Part shown: positions 36,258-45,596 of the stretch, piece after piece
Position numbering within the stretch: position 1 is the stretch's first letter
Layout of the letters: each line of letters begins with the position of its first letter
From: JAUIKM01 sp964445695
GTDB lineage: Bacteria > Bacteroidota > Ignavibacteria > Kapaibacteriales > UBA7675
DNA: 64,000 nt
Direction of reading: 5' to 3'
NCBI GenBank assembly: GCA_964445695.1
Contig: CAYULF010000014.1
Span: forward strand, 87,539-151,538
Notes under the pieces: generated by a model
Databases searched by the model: none
Told to the model about the DNA's origin: nothing
What the model saw: only the letters and a program-made list of their open reading frames with translations
Position numbers and translations under genes: made by a program

Positions 36258-36297
36258 AACAGCGGCTCGTGCATTTCACACGAGCCGCTGTTGTTTT
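36258..36297 (+). terminator. Terminator after the papain-like lipoprotein
   Basis: AACAGCGGCTCGTG pairs perfectly with CACGAGCCGCTGTT (14 bp, 7-base loop), followed by GTTTT. It begins 42 bases after the stop. Confidence 0.92.
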
Positions 36298-37180
36298 AAA
36301 CAGTTTCCGCAACCTGCTCACCATCAAAAGCTTGATTTGTAATTACCCGGCGTCCAAAACCGACAAACTTTAAACAGAGCTCCAAACAAACTTATAATTC
36401 ATTGGTCGGCTGCCTGCACGTTCGTACGCCGAACTTACACGCTGGTGAAGTCAAGCATCGGAACCAGCCAAAATGGTGTATCTTCGCCCTTAATCGCTGT
36501 AACTATGATACCGATGGCTGGGTTACGCTACCGACGCTGAGGGAACAGCATGGAACGTTGCACCCCGTCACACTGCCAAAAACACAGTTGCAGATGCAGG
36601 ATCTTCATCCGGCCTATATCCACCGGACATGGCCGAATCTGAAGACAAAGCAAAAGCTGGAGAGCATAGGATCATTGACTGGAAAGTCGGTTAATTCATC
36701 CGTTTCAGTAACAGCCATTGTGAAACGGCAGTTGCCGTTAAATTAACAATCTACCCCTTTCGGCAATTCGTTCGTTCAGCGAGCGCGTTACGCAGTACAT
36801 TCAACCGGCACAGCCGCATCAATTCCCGACAGCCTGCCCCGAGCATGCCGTAGGGCTGCGCATTGCCGAACGTTAAACTCTTGCGTGGTTCAGCGGAAGA
36901 GCGGGATTGTGCATCAATTTTCTGTTAACAACCGGAGGCGTTGACCGCTCAGGTCACCGCACGCACCGTCGTGTCTTATCTGGAATAATCCACATTTGGA
37001 GACGCAGGGCTCCGACGCCTTTGTTTAACCCGGGCATTTGCCCTCGGCGTTAAACACCTTCGGACAGTGCCTGGAGTTCACATTGCAGCCGCTGGGACGG
37101 GAGGTTGAAAGTTTGCTCGCCGTTCCATCTTCAGACATTGTACTTTTTTCATTGTTGTATTGATGTTCCAAGGACAAACC
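36298..37180. other. Gene-free stretch before the DUF7948-like gene
   Basis: About 880 bases with no convincing gene. A 114-codon open frame at 36402-36746 has no recognisable sequence, no ribosome site and a composition unlike the neighbours. Promoter(s) of the large secreted protein downstream should be here; I cannot pick one. Confidence 0.5.
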
Positions 37181-39862
37181 ATGTTTACACGTTTTTCCAA
37201 GTTAGCTGCGAACGCCCTGAAGAGGGACCGCACTCACCGGAAGGAGACTCTGACCGGCATGATTAATCTTTCAGGCGGCAAACTCCGGCTGATGTCGACG
37301 GCATTGGCTATTGCCGTCCTGCCTTTACTTTCCGCCGGAGCGACGGAATTGGCCGACTCGGAGTACTCCGACATCGGCGGCGGATTTGATGTTCCGATTA
37401 TTGTCAACGACGGTCAGTTGCCGTCGGAAGTAGACTACGCGGCATGCGGCCCGGCCGGCAACACAATCTATTTTACAGAAGACGGCAGTATCGATCTGTA
37501 CATGCGTGGCGTCGAAGGCGGAGCGGCCGTTTCCAATACGCTTGAACACGTCGGCGCTTCGCCGAGCGTTACCTTTAACGCCGGCACGCAATTAAGCAGC
37601 GTGACGGACTACTTCGGCGGCGAAGGCCTTGATCTGCCGACCGGCGTGTTAAACTACGACAAAGTGACTGTCTCGGGCATTTACGATCAGACGGACGCCG
37701 AGTTCAGCGCCAACGGGCGTCAATTGATAATCACGTACAACATGAACGGTGGCTCGACCAACCAGGACATTGTACTGGACTTCAATCTCGACACGCCGCT
37801 CGAAGCTGAAAAACGCAACTACTCGTGGAAGCTCAAGGCATCGCCGTCCTCCGCGGAGCGTTGGATCACGGTGCACCCCGCCCAGGTCGTCGTCGGTGGC
37901 AGCGCCGACATCGTGCTGCGCGAGTTTACGCTCGACGCCGACGACAACCTCAATCTGGACGTCGACGGACTGGCCGACACGGATGACGCCGTCATTACTG
38001 TTAAAATCACACTCGGACCGTTCCTGCTGGAATACGACGCCGTCAATGACAACAACGACAAAGTTGTGGCGGTCAGCACGGCATACAATTCCGCTCAGAT
38101 CGGCGGTGAACTCTCCGGCGACGACGTCATCATTACCCGTCTGAACGGCGACAAAGACCAGGTGCTCTCGACAACCGTGCTGGCCGGTTCTGGCAGCGAC
38201 CGCGCCTACGGCGTCGTGGTTGTTAACAATGGCGCTTACATCGACGACATTATCGTTTCCGGTCAAACGGATTCGGATGACTTTCCGCAGGTTGGCGATG
38301 CCGACGGTATCGACGGCTTTGTCATGCGCCTTAATGAGGACGCCAACGCGATCAACGGCGGAGTTAAAATCTCGGAACGCGATCGCGTCGCCGTACACGA
38401 CGTCGCGATCGGCGCGGACGGAGAAATTCTCTACGTCGGCGTATCGGACAACGATGTTCAGAACGTCGGCCTGACGGGACTGAACTTCAAAACCGTTCTG
38501 CCGGAAGCGCCGGCGGGAGCCACGATGCAAAAGTACTTTCTCGGCATTGTGGACGCGGCGGCAAGCAAAGTAAACCAGCAGGTGGCCTTTGAAGGTCCGA
38601 CGATCGGTGCGCGTCTGCAGGTCGGCTGCACGCCCGCCGACGGTCCCTGCGCCGGAACGCCTTGCGGCGACGGCCCGGAAGATGAGTGCAACTACACGTC
38701 GACGATGGACAACATCATCACGCGCCCGTGCAAATCCGGTATCGACTGGATGGACCCGTACTGGGGCTGGCATGCACTGTGCTGGAAAGAAGCCAGCTCG
38801 CCCAATCACACGCTGGACCTGACTTTCCCCCCGCCGGTCGGATCCGTACCGCCGCAGCAGGTGGTGCGCGCACCGGACGCACAGGAACTTAACGATCTGG
38901 AAGCGACCGAGTTTACGCACACGGGCGGCGGCAACAACAATCCCGGCGGCGACTGGTATCACAACCGCTACGACGACTTCTCAACGCAACACAGCGACAT
39001 GATAGTGGAGCTGGCGCTCGGCGCGGCCTTCTATCACGAAAAGTGGGGATCGCCGGTCTACGCGAACCACAATAACTCGACAAATACAGCGGCGGACTAC
39101 CCTTTTGTCGTACAGAAAGTCACGATGGACATCAAGGACGAAAACGGCAATGACGCGAGTCTGTTCGACGTATGCGACCCCGAGAACTGGACGGCGTGGC
39201 GCGGCGACATGTACGACGCCAACTGTATGTTTGCGGCTCTGGAACAAATCGCGTGGTGCAACTTCGACGTCATCTGGTGGGACAACCCCATGCTGCTTGA
39301 CGACGTGTATCCGCACGACGTCTGGGACACGTTTAAACAAACGCCCTGGCTCTCCGTCTCCGGCGTGTACATCGCCGATCCTCCGACGGGACAGGCGCAC
39401 CAGCTCGACAATATTGCCGAGTTCAGCCGCTGCCTGAAAGACCAGGTAATGGGTCTCACTTCTGTTGAAGTCACGACCTATACCGACGGCGCCGTTGAAT
39501 CGAGCACATCCGAAGAAAAGCTGATTCCCATGGTCGCTTTCTACGAGGAAGACGTCCCCGCCGCCAACGTGACGGATGTGGATGTTAAGTCGCCCGCCGC
39601 GCGATTCGGCGTCATCAAAGTCGGTCCGAACCCGACGGACGGCATGACGAAAATCAGCTACACGCCGGCGCAGCCGGGAGACGTTACACTGGCGATCTAT
39701 TCGACCACCGGTGAAATCGTGGCCACTCTGGATGCAGGTTATCGCGAACACCGCGAATACACGTTCGACTTCGACGGATCGACGCTCGCCACGGGCGCGT
39801 ACTTTGTGCGTCTGAGCGTGCCGGGCGGCGTGGTTTCCGCGCCGTTGCAGGTTATTCGTTAA
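37181..39862 (+). CDS. Large T9SS-sorted protein with DUF7948/SBBP-like region
   Basis: 893 aa from the ATG with AAGGA eight bases upstream; an ATG 18 bases earlier lacks a site. The signal peptide has an unusually long polar start of about 40 residues before the hydrophobic core (LMSTALAIAVLPLLSAGA). The mature start, FDVPIIVNDGQLPSEVDYAA followed by TIYFTEDGSIDLYMRG, is typical of the DUF7948 module that precedes SBBP beta-propeller repeats; SBBP-like units appear at about 340-400 (GAYIDDIIVSGQTDSDDFPQ). The 480-800 region is Cys/Trp-rich and unfamiliar. The last 85 residues form a T9SS type-A sorting domain (KVGPNPTDGMTKISY, GAYFVRLSVPGG). It is thus exported across the outer membrane and attached to the surface or released. 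Function unknown. Confidence 0.87.
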   Translation: MFTRFSKLAANALKRDRTHRKETLTGMINLSGGKLRLMSTALAIAVLPLLSAGATELADSEYSDIGGGFDVPIIVNDGQLPSEVDYAACGPAGNTIYFTEDGSIDLYMRGVEGGAAVSNTLEHVGASPSVTFNAGTQLSSVTDYFGGEGLDLPTGVLNYDKVTVSGIYDQTDAEFSANGRQLIITYNMNGGSTNQDIVLDFNLDTPLEAEKRNYSWKLKASPSSAERWITVHPAQVVVGGSADIVLREFTLDADDNLNLDVDGLADTDDAVITVKITLGPFLLEYDAVNDNNDKVVAVSTAYNSAQIGGELSGDDVIITRLNGDKDQVLSTTVLAGSGSDRAYGVVVVNNGAYIDDIIVSGQTDSDDFPQVGDADGIDGFVMRLNEDANAINGGVKISERDRVAVHDVAIGADGEILYVGVSDNDVQNVGLTGLNFKTVLPEAPAGATMQKYFLGIVDAAASKVNQQVAFEGPTIGARLQVGCTPADGPCAGTPCGDGPEDECNYTSTMDNIITRPCKSGIDWMDPYWGWHALCWKEASSPNHTLDLTFPPPVGSVPPQQVVRAPDAQELNDLEATEFTHTGGGNNNPGGDWYHNRYDDFSTQHSDMIVELALGAAFYHEKWGSPVYANHNNSTNTAADYPFVVQKVTMDIKDENGNDASLFDVCDPENWTAWRGDMYDANCMFAALEQIAWCNFDVIWWDNPMLLDDVYPHDVWDTFKQTPWLSVSGVYIADPPTGQAHQLDNIAEFSRCLKDQVMGLTSVEVTTYTDGAVESSTSEEKLIPMVAFYEEDVPAANVTDVDVKSPAARFGVIKVGPNPTDGMTKISYTPAQPGDVTLAIYSTTGEIVATLDAGYREHREYTFDFDGSTLATGAYFVRLSVPGGVVSAPLQVIR

Positions 39863-39874
39863 CGTTTGTTGCAG

Positions 39875-39913
39875 GTCCGGCGAGTGTTTAATCATTCGCC
39901 GGACTTGTTGTTC
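39875..39913 (+). terminator. Terminator after the DUF7948-like gene
   Basis: GTCCGGCGA pairs perfectly with TCGCCGGAC across a 12-base loop, followed by TTGTTGTTC. Confidence 0.85.
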
Positions 39914-40007
39914 TACTTCCGACCGCCACAGACGACTCATTCCCGTCGGCTGCCTGTGTTATTTCTGTTTAACCTTCACACTAACAACCCAACAACGAGG
40001 TATAATC

Positions 40008-43000
40008 ATGTCCGGTGCAATCCGCATCGCAGGCGCGCTCGTCCTCGCGGTCTTGCCTGTTTTGTTTAACTCTCCCGTCGTCATGGCAGATGAATGCCTG
40101 ACGCCGATCGACTGGATTCCGAAAAACTACGTCTCGAGTCAGGATATGAACCGCAATTTCGTCGACGACGAAATTGACGCGATCCTGAGCGACGAGCTTA
40201 TCGACGTGGTGCTGTGTCTGAATGCCTGCGCTGAGCAGGCCGACCTGAACCGCTTCGCCAAAGTCGGGCAAATCGGCTACCGCAGTCCCTATATTTCAGT
40301 TCTGGTGCTGCGCAACGTGTCAATCTCAGGTGCAATCGCTCTCGGTCAGGATGAACGCGTGGCATTTGTTGAACTGGAACGCATGTGCGTGCCGGATCTG
40401 GATGTCAGCATGGCCGCGGCGCAGATTCACACCAGCGCCGAGTATGCGGGCATCAATGTTGAGGACCAGTTTCCCGGCGTGTACGGCACGGGAGTCAACA
40501 TTGCAATCATGGACAGCGGCGTCGACAATATCAGCGCTGAAAATCCGGATGGTCACGCCAGTTTTCCCGCCTGGAAATTTGTCGGTGGCTACGATGCGGA
40601 AACAGATACCGAAGGCGATCCGGAAGATCTCAACGGTCACGGCACCCACGTGGCCGGCATTGCACTGGGCACCGGCGATCCGGGCGGCGTGTTCCGCGGT
40701 GCGGCTCCCGGCGCCGGCTTGATCGACATAAAAGCGATACCGGGTACAACGGAAGAAGTGATGCGCGCGCTCGACAAGGTGATCGAACGACGCGAGGACT
40801 GGAGCATCGATATTATCAACTGCAGCTGGAGCCAGGAAGGCACACAGACCAACGGCACCGATGCAATTTCACAGACAGTTAACAGGCTCGCGCGCGCAGG
40901 CGTCCTTGTCGTCACGTCCAACGGCAATGACGGCACCACGTTCCGACAGACTCCGCCCGCCACGGCCGATATGGCTTTTGCCGTCGCCAATGCTACCGAC
41001 AACGAAACGGTGGACCGCGGCGACGACTACATCTACGGTTCTTCCACACGCGGGCCGCGGCAGAACGACGGCGACGGTGTGACGCAGGACGAACAAAAGC
41101 CCGACGTCGCCGCCTACGGACGGTTGATCACTGCGCCCGAGAACCTCGACCCAGACGACTTTGACGAACGCAACGGCGGTTCCAGCCAGGCCAGTCCGCA
41201 CGTAGCCGGTCTGGCGGCGCTGATCAAGGAAGTTAATCCCTACATGGACAATGAATCGATCAAGGAACTGATCCGCCAGACGGCGGAAGACCGGGGCGAT
41301 CCCGGTTGGGACGGAGATTGGGGCCACGGTCTCATCAACGGATTTGCGGCTGTCGATCAGGCAGCCAATGGGCTTACGACGGACCTCTACTTCACCGATT
41401 TCTGCAACCACCCCTGGAACAACATCTGGTGGATTTCCAACGATATTCAACTTGTTAATCCGCAGATCGTCGAAGGCACGCAAAACTGGGTACGCGTCAA
41501 GGTGCGAAATGCCGGACCGGCCACCGCTTACAATTTTGGCGTGCGACTGGGAGTTAACAACTTCTGTAATTCCACGGCGGACTTTGAAATCGGCTACGTC
41601 GTGGTGCCTTCACTCGATCCGGGCTGGCAGATATTCGTTCAGTTTGAATGGACGCCGGAGGTCGACGGCCTCGATCCTTCGACGGTCATGGCCGACCTGC
41701 AGGCCAACATCATCTTTCCCGGCGATACAGACGGCAGCAACAACTGCGCCCAGCGCAACATCCAGATTCAGCAAACGCACTCCCCCGCCGTTTTTACCAT
41801 GCGCGCCGTCAATCCAACCAGGGAAGATGCCGACATTGAAATAACAACCGATCCCAGCGCGGATGAACTGGAACTGGTCGGCTGGAATATTAACATCGAC
41901 CGGCCGTCCTTTGTCCTCGTCAAAGATGACTGTCCCGTTACTGTTGTCATGGAAATGGAAGCCGTGGGTTTAAGTCCGATTGATGAAGTTCCCGTCGACG
42001 TTCAGGTGATGCAACAGACATCGGACGGCCCGCAATCGCTCGGCGGCGTGCGCCTGATAGCCCAGAATCGCAACGGCACACCACGTCCGCCGGATGTTAA
42101 ACACTTTGACGGTCTGCGGTGCGAGGCACTGGGTCAGGCGCGTCTGCACACCCGCCCCGACGTCCTGATCATGCGCGAGATGGACGGCGACGGCGACGAC
42201 GGTGTGGAGATAAATCTGGGTGAAGCCCTGCACTGGAGCGGTGCGCTCGATTTTTTTGATCCCGCCGTGTTAACAGATGGACAATATGTTACATTCTCAG
42301 CCATGGGCGCTATGGACGGCGGCTCATCCGACCAGACAATCGCAGAACTGACTTTTGAGGACGAGCAAGACTATCTGGTCCTTCAACAACACTATGGGCC
42401 TTTATCATCTTCGGACCTGACTGTCCTGGTGTACAACGACGGCGCGTTCGTTCACTCCGACTTCGGCGACGACGGTGAACCGGCGCACATTATGGCCGAT
42501 CTCGCGGACGCACTGATCACTCCGTGTATCAGGATCGGCGGTGAGTTTTACAGCCGCGTACAATTTCCGGACGCCGTGCAAATGGAAATTCACGGCCAGA
42601 ACGTCAAGCTTGTCAACGGCGACGAACTGCTGCTGCGCTGGGAAGATGTTAACTTTACATTTGACTACCTTGCTACCGCCCGGATCGCGACGGACGGCCC
42701 GTCGGAACTGCTCCTGACGCGCCAGAGCGCCGGCGCCTTCGACCGAACAATCACGCCGCACGGCAATCCGCGGCTGACCTTCCTTGAAGGCGGCGCAAAA
42801 GTAAAAACCTCGGCGCTGCACATGCGCAAGACGCTCGGCATTAACGTTCAAATCGACAACTCTACTTTCGGCGACGTGGGCTGGCAGACACTTACGGCCG
42901 ATGACCTGGCCGACGGCGCGCATCTGGCGCTCTCGGCCGACGGAATTTTTACACCTTCAGGCGCACGCACACTGGGTTCGCTGCGCATTCAGCCGGAGGA

Positions 43001-43718
43001 AAGCGGCATTGCATTTAGCTGTGAAATGAATTCCGTCGGCGCGGCGACTTTTCGGGTTGAAATCCTGCAGGACGGCGTCCCGACGCACAGCTCGGGCGGG
43101 CTGAGCGGCAGTATAGGAACAACGGACCAGTGGCCCGTCGCAGGTGGTGCATTTGTTAACAGCAGCGACGGCATGCCCGGCTACCGCCTGCATTGGAGTG
43201 AAACGCAGTTGTTTAACCTTGCGAACACGGCAGTCGCTTCAGGCAATGAAATCCGCATTGTCGCAGAGAATCTACACGCCGACTTTGCCGACGAAGCGTT
43301 AAACCTGAGCAACCTCGCAGTTCACGCAATCGGATTGGAGGAGTTGACATTTGAAGAGTTCGCGGACGCGCAGGCGCCGCTTGTGGTGAACGTTGAACTT
43401 AAACAACACCCGGCCGGACCTCTGCCCTTCCGCATGCATCCGAACTACCCCGATCCATTCAGCGACGGAACCGACATCTCCTTTGACCTTTTACAGCAGG
43501 CGCGCGTTAAATTGTCGGTTTACAATCTCCGCGGCGAACAGTTGACGCAACTCGTCGACAAACAACTGCAGATGGGAACGCACAATTTCCGCTGGGACGC
43601 TGTTGACGCGGTCGGCAACCGTCTGACGGCCGGTGTCTACATCTATCGCATAGAGGTTCTCCCGCAGTCTGCTCCCGCACCGTTCACGGCGGAAGGCCGC
43701 ATGCGCCTCATCCGCTGA
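40008..43718 (+). CDS. Subtilisin-like (S8) serine protease with T9SS sorting domain
   Basis: 1236 aa. Signal peptide to about residue 27 (cut near VVMA-DE). A propeptide-like region follows (30-150). The catalytic domain (about 155-450) has all S8 signatures: Asp169 in IAIMDSGVD, His211 in NGHGTHVAG, oxyanion Asn in TSNGND, and Ser393 in GGSSQASPHVAG, where the usual GTSMAxP reads GSSQASP. About 470-1130 are beta domains, the first of CARDB type (GTQNWVRVKVRNAGPATAY, NFGVRLGVNN), likely substrate or surface binding. The C-terminus is a T9SS/FlgD-like sorting domain (MHPNYPDPFSDGTDISF, LTAGVYIYRIEV). The enzyme should be secreted and surface-attached, degrading external protein. Confidence 0.93.
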   Translation: MSGAIRIAGALVLAVLPVLFNSPVVMADECLTPIDWIPKNYVSSQDMNRNFVDDEIDAILSDELIDVVLCLNACAEQADLNRFAKVGQIGYRSPYISVLVLRNVSISGAIALGQDERVAFVELERMCVPDLDVSMAAAQIHTSAEYAGINVEDQFPGVYGTGVNIAIMDSGVDNISAENPDGHASFPAWKFVGGYDAETDTEGDPEDLNGHGTHVAGIALGTGDPGGVFRGAAPGAGLIDIKAIPGTTEEVMRALDKVIERREDWSIDIINCSWSQEGTQTNGTDAISQTVNRLARAGVLVVTSNGNDGTTFRQTPPATADMAFAVANATDNETVDRGDDYIYGSSTRGPRQNDGDGVTQDEQKPDVAAYGRLITAPENLDPDDFDERNGGSSQASPHVAGLAALIKEVNPYMDNESIKELIRQTAEDRGDPGWDGDWGHGLINGFAAVDQAANGLTTDLYFTDFCNHPWNNIWWISNDIQLVNPQIVEGTQNWVRVKVRNAGPATAYNFGVRLGVNNFCNSTADFEIGYVVVPSLDPGWQIFVQFEWTPEVDGLDPSTVMADLQANIIFPGDTDGSNNCAQRNIQIQQTHSPAVFTMRAVNPTREDADIEITTDPSADELELVGWNINIDRPSFVLVKDDCPVTVVMEMEAVGLSPIDEVPVDVQVMQQTSDGPQSLGGVRLIAQNRNGTPRPPDVKHFDGLRCEALGQARLHTRPDVLIMREMDGDGDDGVEINLGEALHWSGALDFFDPAVLTDGQYVTFSAMGAMDGGSSDQTIAELTFEDEQDYLVLQQHYGPLSSSDLTVLVYNDGAFVHSDFGDDGEPAHIMADLADALITPCIRIGGEFYSRVQFPDAVQMEIHGQNVKLVNGDELLLRWEDVNFTFDYLATARIATDGPSELLLTRQSAGAFDRTITPHGNPRLTFLEGGAKVKTSALHMRKTLGINVQIDNSTFGDVGWQTLTADDLADGAHLALSADGIFTPSGARTLGSLRIQPEESGIAFSCEMNSVGAATFRVEILQDGVPTHSSGGLSGSIGTTDQWPVAGGAFVNSSDGMPGYRLHWSETQLFNLANTAVASGNEIRIVAENLHADFADEALNLSNLAVHAIGLEELTFEEFADAQAPLVVNVELKQHPAGPLPFRMHPNYPDPFSDGTDISFDLLQQARVKLSVYNLRGEQLTQLVDKQLQMGTHNFRWDAVDAVGNRLTAGVYIYRIEVLPQSAPAPFTAEGRMRLIR

Positions 43719-43743
43719 CGAGCTTTGATCCCTTTTCTGCAGC

Positions 43744-43782
43744 AGGGCGATCGACAAATGGTTCGGTCGCCCTTTGTGTTTT
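43744..43782 (+). terminator. Terminator after the subtilase
   Basis: GGGCGATCGAC and GGTCGCCC form an imperfect GC-rich stem, followed by TTTGTGTTTT; 26 bases after the stop. Confidence 0.75.
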
Positions 43783-44292
43783 CTCTTGTTTGGCCCGCCG
43801 CCGTCGGCAGCTGTTCATGCATCTTAATGCAAGGGCAGACTGTTTGCGGCTGGGTGTATAAAACCACGAATCCGGATCGGCGTCCCTAAAAAATGGAATT
43901 TAAATTGCTCATGCGCTTGACATGCAAAGACTCTTCACTTATATTTGGCGCATATCTGCCGATAAACTGTCATCATCTCAAACATACAACTACTGTTTAA
44001 CCAACGAACCATCCGTTGCAAAGCGCGTACGGACACATTCCGTTCAATGTGAACTGAACATTGATGTCATCATTTGATTGTTTTCACTAACACTGTAGTT
44101 GCGCGACAACTGCGGGCGGAAGTGGTTTGTTCCAGAGGGTGTGTTTAAGACTTATCAAGCAATCGATTAAACAAATACAATCGATCCGTGTCCGCGCGGC
44201 CGTACATATACCTAATCATCATGTACAAAAGTTGCCGCACCTGTAATAATGCACACGGTACTTTTCATCTCTGTTCACAGGAGGATATTCCC
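43783..44292. other. Intergenic region before the small exported protein
   Basis: 510 bases. No gene supported. Shows an AT-rich stretch around 43900-44000 and two copies of CAATCGAT at about 44159 and 44180. A promoter for the downstream gene is expected but not identified. Confidence 0.45.
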
Positions 44293-44661
44293 ATGAAAGT
44301 GAAATTTCTCATCAGCATGGTTGTGATGGCTTTTGTCGCTGTCGCCGGTTTAAACGTAACGATCGTCGAAGCCGCCAGCCCCGCTTCGGTCTACAACAAT
44401 TCCGGTTGCAAATACAATATCACGATCTATACGGATGCAGGTACGCAATTTGGTCCGGCTAGCGTGGGACCGAACGACTCGTACGATATCAAAGTCCCGA
44501 CTGGTGAAACGATTGCTCGTATCGTGATCAATGGCCAAAGCAACGATCCGAACATCGCTGTCGGTACCTGCGCCGCACTCAACGCCGGACCGGCTCTGTG
44601 CGTCTCAACACCGCCGACGCGCTTCTGTCGTCGCGACACGCAGATCTGGGTGATAATGTAA
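44293..44661 (+). CDS. Small exported Cys-containing protein
   Basis: 122 aa. ATG preceded by ACAGGAGGAT, the best ribosome site in the window, suggesting strong expression. Residues 1-27 are a signal peptide (MKVKFLISMVVMAFVAVAG, cleavage likely after VEA). The mature 95 residues contain four Cys (SGCKYN, VGTCAAL, PALCVS, RFCRRD), fitting two disulfides, and look like a small beta sandwich. No T9SS tail or lipobox, so it is periplasmic or released. Family not recognised. Confidence 0.82.
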   Translation: MKVKFLISMVVMAFVAVAGLNVTIVEAASPASVYNNSGCKYNITIYTDAGTQFGPASVGPNDSYDIKVPTGETIARIVINGQSNDPNIAVGTCAALNAGPALCVSTPPTRFCRRDTQIWVIM

Positions 44662-44819
44662 ACACCCGCATCAGAATTGCCTGACCGACCGCCAAATCAG
44701 TTTGAATAATTCAATTTGAGCGTTTGAAATCCAAAGATAACGCAGCTCGAAACGAGCTTGAATCTGATGATGAAAACGTATCGAATTCGCTTCTGAACGG
44801 TCGGTTTGACGCAATCTTC

Positions 44820-44848
44820 GAGCTGTGAGCCCTTAGGGCTCACAGCTC
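44820..44848. terminator. GTGAGC palindrome, copy 2
   Basis: GAGCTGTGAGCCC, loop TTA, GGGCTCACAGCTC: a perfect 13-bp stem followed by ATTTTTT. It lies between the convergent small-protein gene and the carbonic-anhydrase-like gene and serves as a terminator at least for the plus strand. Confidence 0.85.
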
Positions 44849-44888
44849 ATTTTTTCTGATGTAACACCCGGACTTAAAGTGAGAAATT

Positions 44889-45458
44889 TCAGGAGTCCTG
44901 CGCACCCGCATCACCGTCCGCTCGATAGCGCTCCACATAACTCTTGTAGCCCGCCGCCTGTCGCGTCAATTGCTCGATTTCTTCGGGTTTGAGCGGTCGA
45001 ATGATCTTTGCCGGAACGCCCGCCACCAGTACGCCCTCGGGCACTTCAAACCCTTCGCGGACAACTGCGCCGGCCGCTACGATGGAATTTGAACCAATGA
45101 TGGATCGGTCCAGAACTTTAGCGCCCATGCCGATTAAACAGGTGTCGTGAATTGTGGCGCCGTGCAGCACGGCACTGTGTCCAATCGTGACGTAATTGCC
45201 AATGTTAAGTGAATACTTTTTGTGCGTCACGTGCAGCATGCAGAGATCCTGCACATTTGTGTGTTCGCCTATGCGAATGTGATGAACATCGCCGCGAATA
45301 ACTGTGTTAAACCAGATCGACGAATGTGCGCCGATGCTGACGTCGCCAACAATGCGGACGCCGTCGCACAAAAAGACGGTCGGATGGATCTGCGGCTCAA
45401 CGCCTTCAAACGGCAGAATACTGATGTGCGGATCGGATGAGAGATTCGGTGTGTTCAC
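44889..45458 (-). CDS. Gamma-carbonic-anhydrase-like hexapeptide-repeat protein
   Basis: 189 aa from GTG at 45458, chosen because GGAG lies five bases upstream; a TTG at 45500 would add 14 odd residues. The body is a left-handed beta helix of hexapeptide repeats (VRIVGDVSIGAHSSIWFNTV shortened: VGDVSIG, IRGDVHHIRIG, VTIGHSAVLHGATI, LIGMGAKVLD). The zinc-ligand His positions of the YrdA/PaaY type gamma-CA family are present (HVTHKK, IGHSAVLHG). The family forms trimers and some members hydrate CO2; many have other or unknown roles. Cytoplasmic. A single gene downstream of the TPR gene. Confidence 0.9.
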   Translation of the reverse strand: MNTPNLSSDPHISILPFEGVEPQIHPTVFLCDGVRIVGDVSIGAHSSIWFNTVIRGDVHHIRIGEHTNVQDLCMLHVTHKKYSLNIGNYVTIGHSAVLHGATIHDTCLIGMGAKVLDRSIIGSNSIVAAGAVVREGFEVPEGVLVAGVPAKIIRPLKPEEIEQLTRQAAGYKSYVERYRADGDAGAQDS

Positions 45459-45596
45459 GTGTACTCCGCGGCAATCAACCTGAAACCCGAAGGTTAACAA
45501 AAATGTCAGAAAGCAGGCGGCAAAGACGCATGCGCATGCCTTTCAGTCGCACCAGACAGAAATGTCCAACAAATTACGACCGCTACATCTGAGCGA

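Noticed and set aside
36402..36746. 114-codon open frame in the gap before the DUF7948-like gene
   Set aside because: No ribosome site, no familiar sequence, and atypical residue composition; likely chance.
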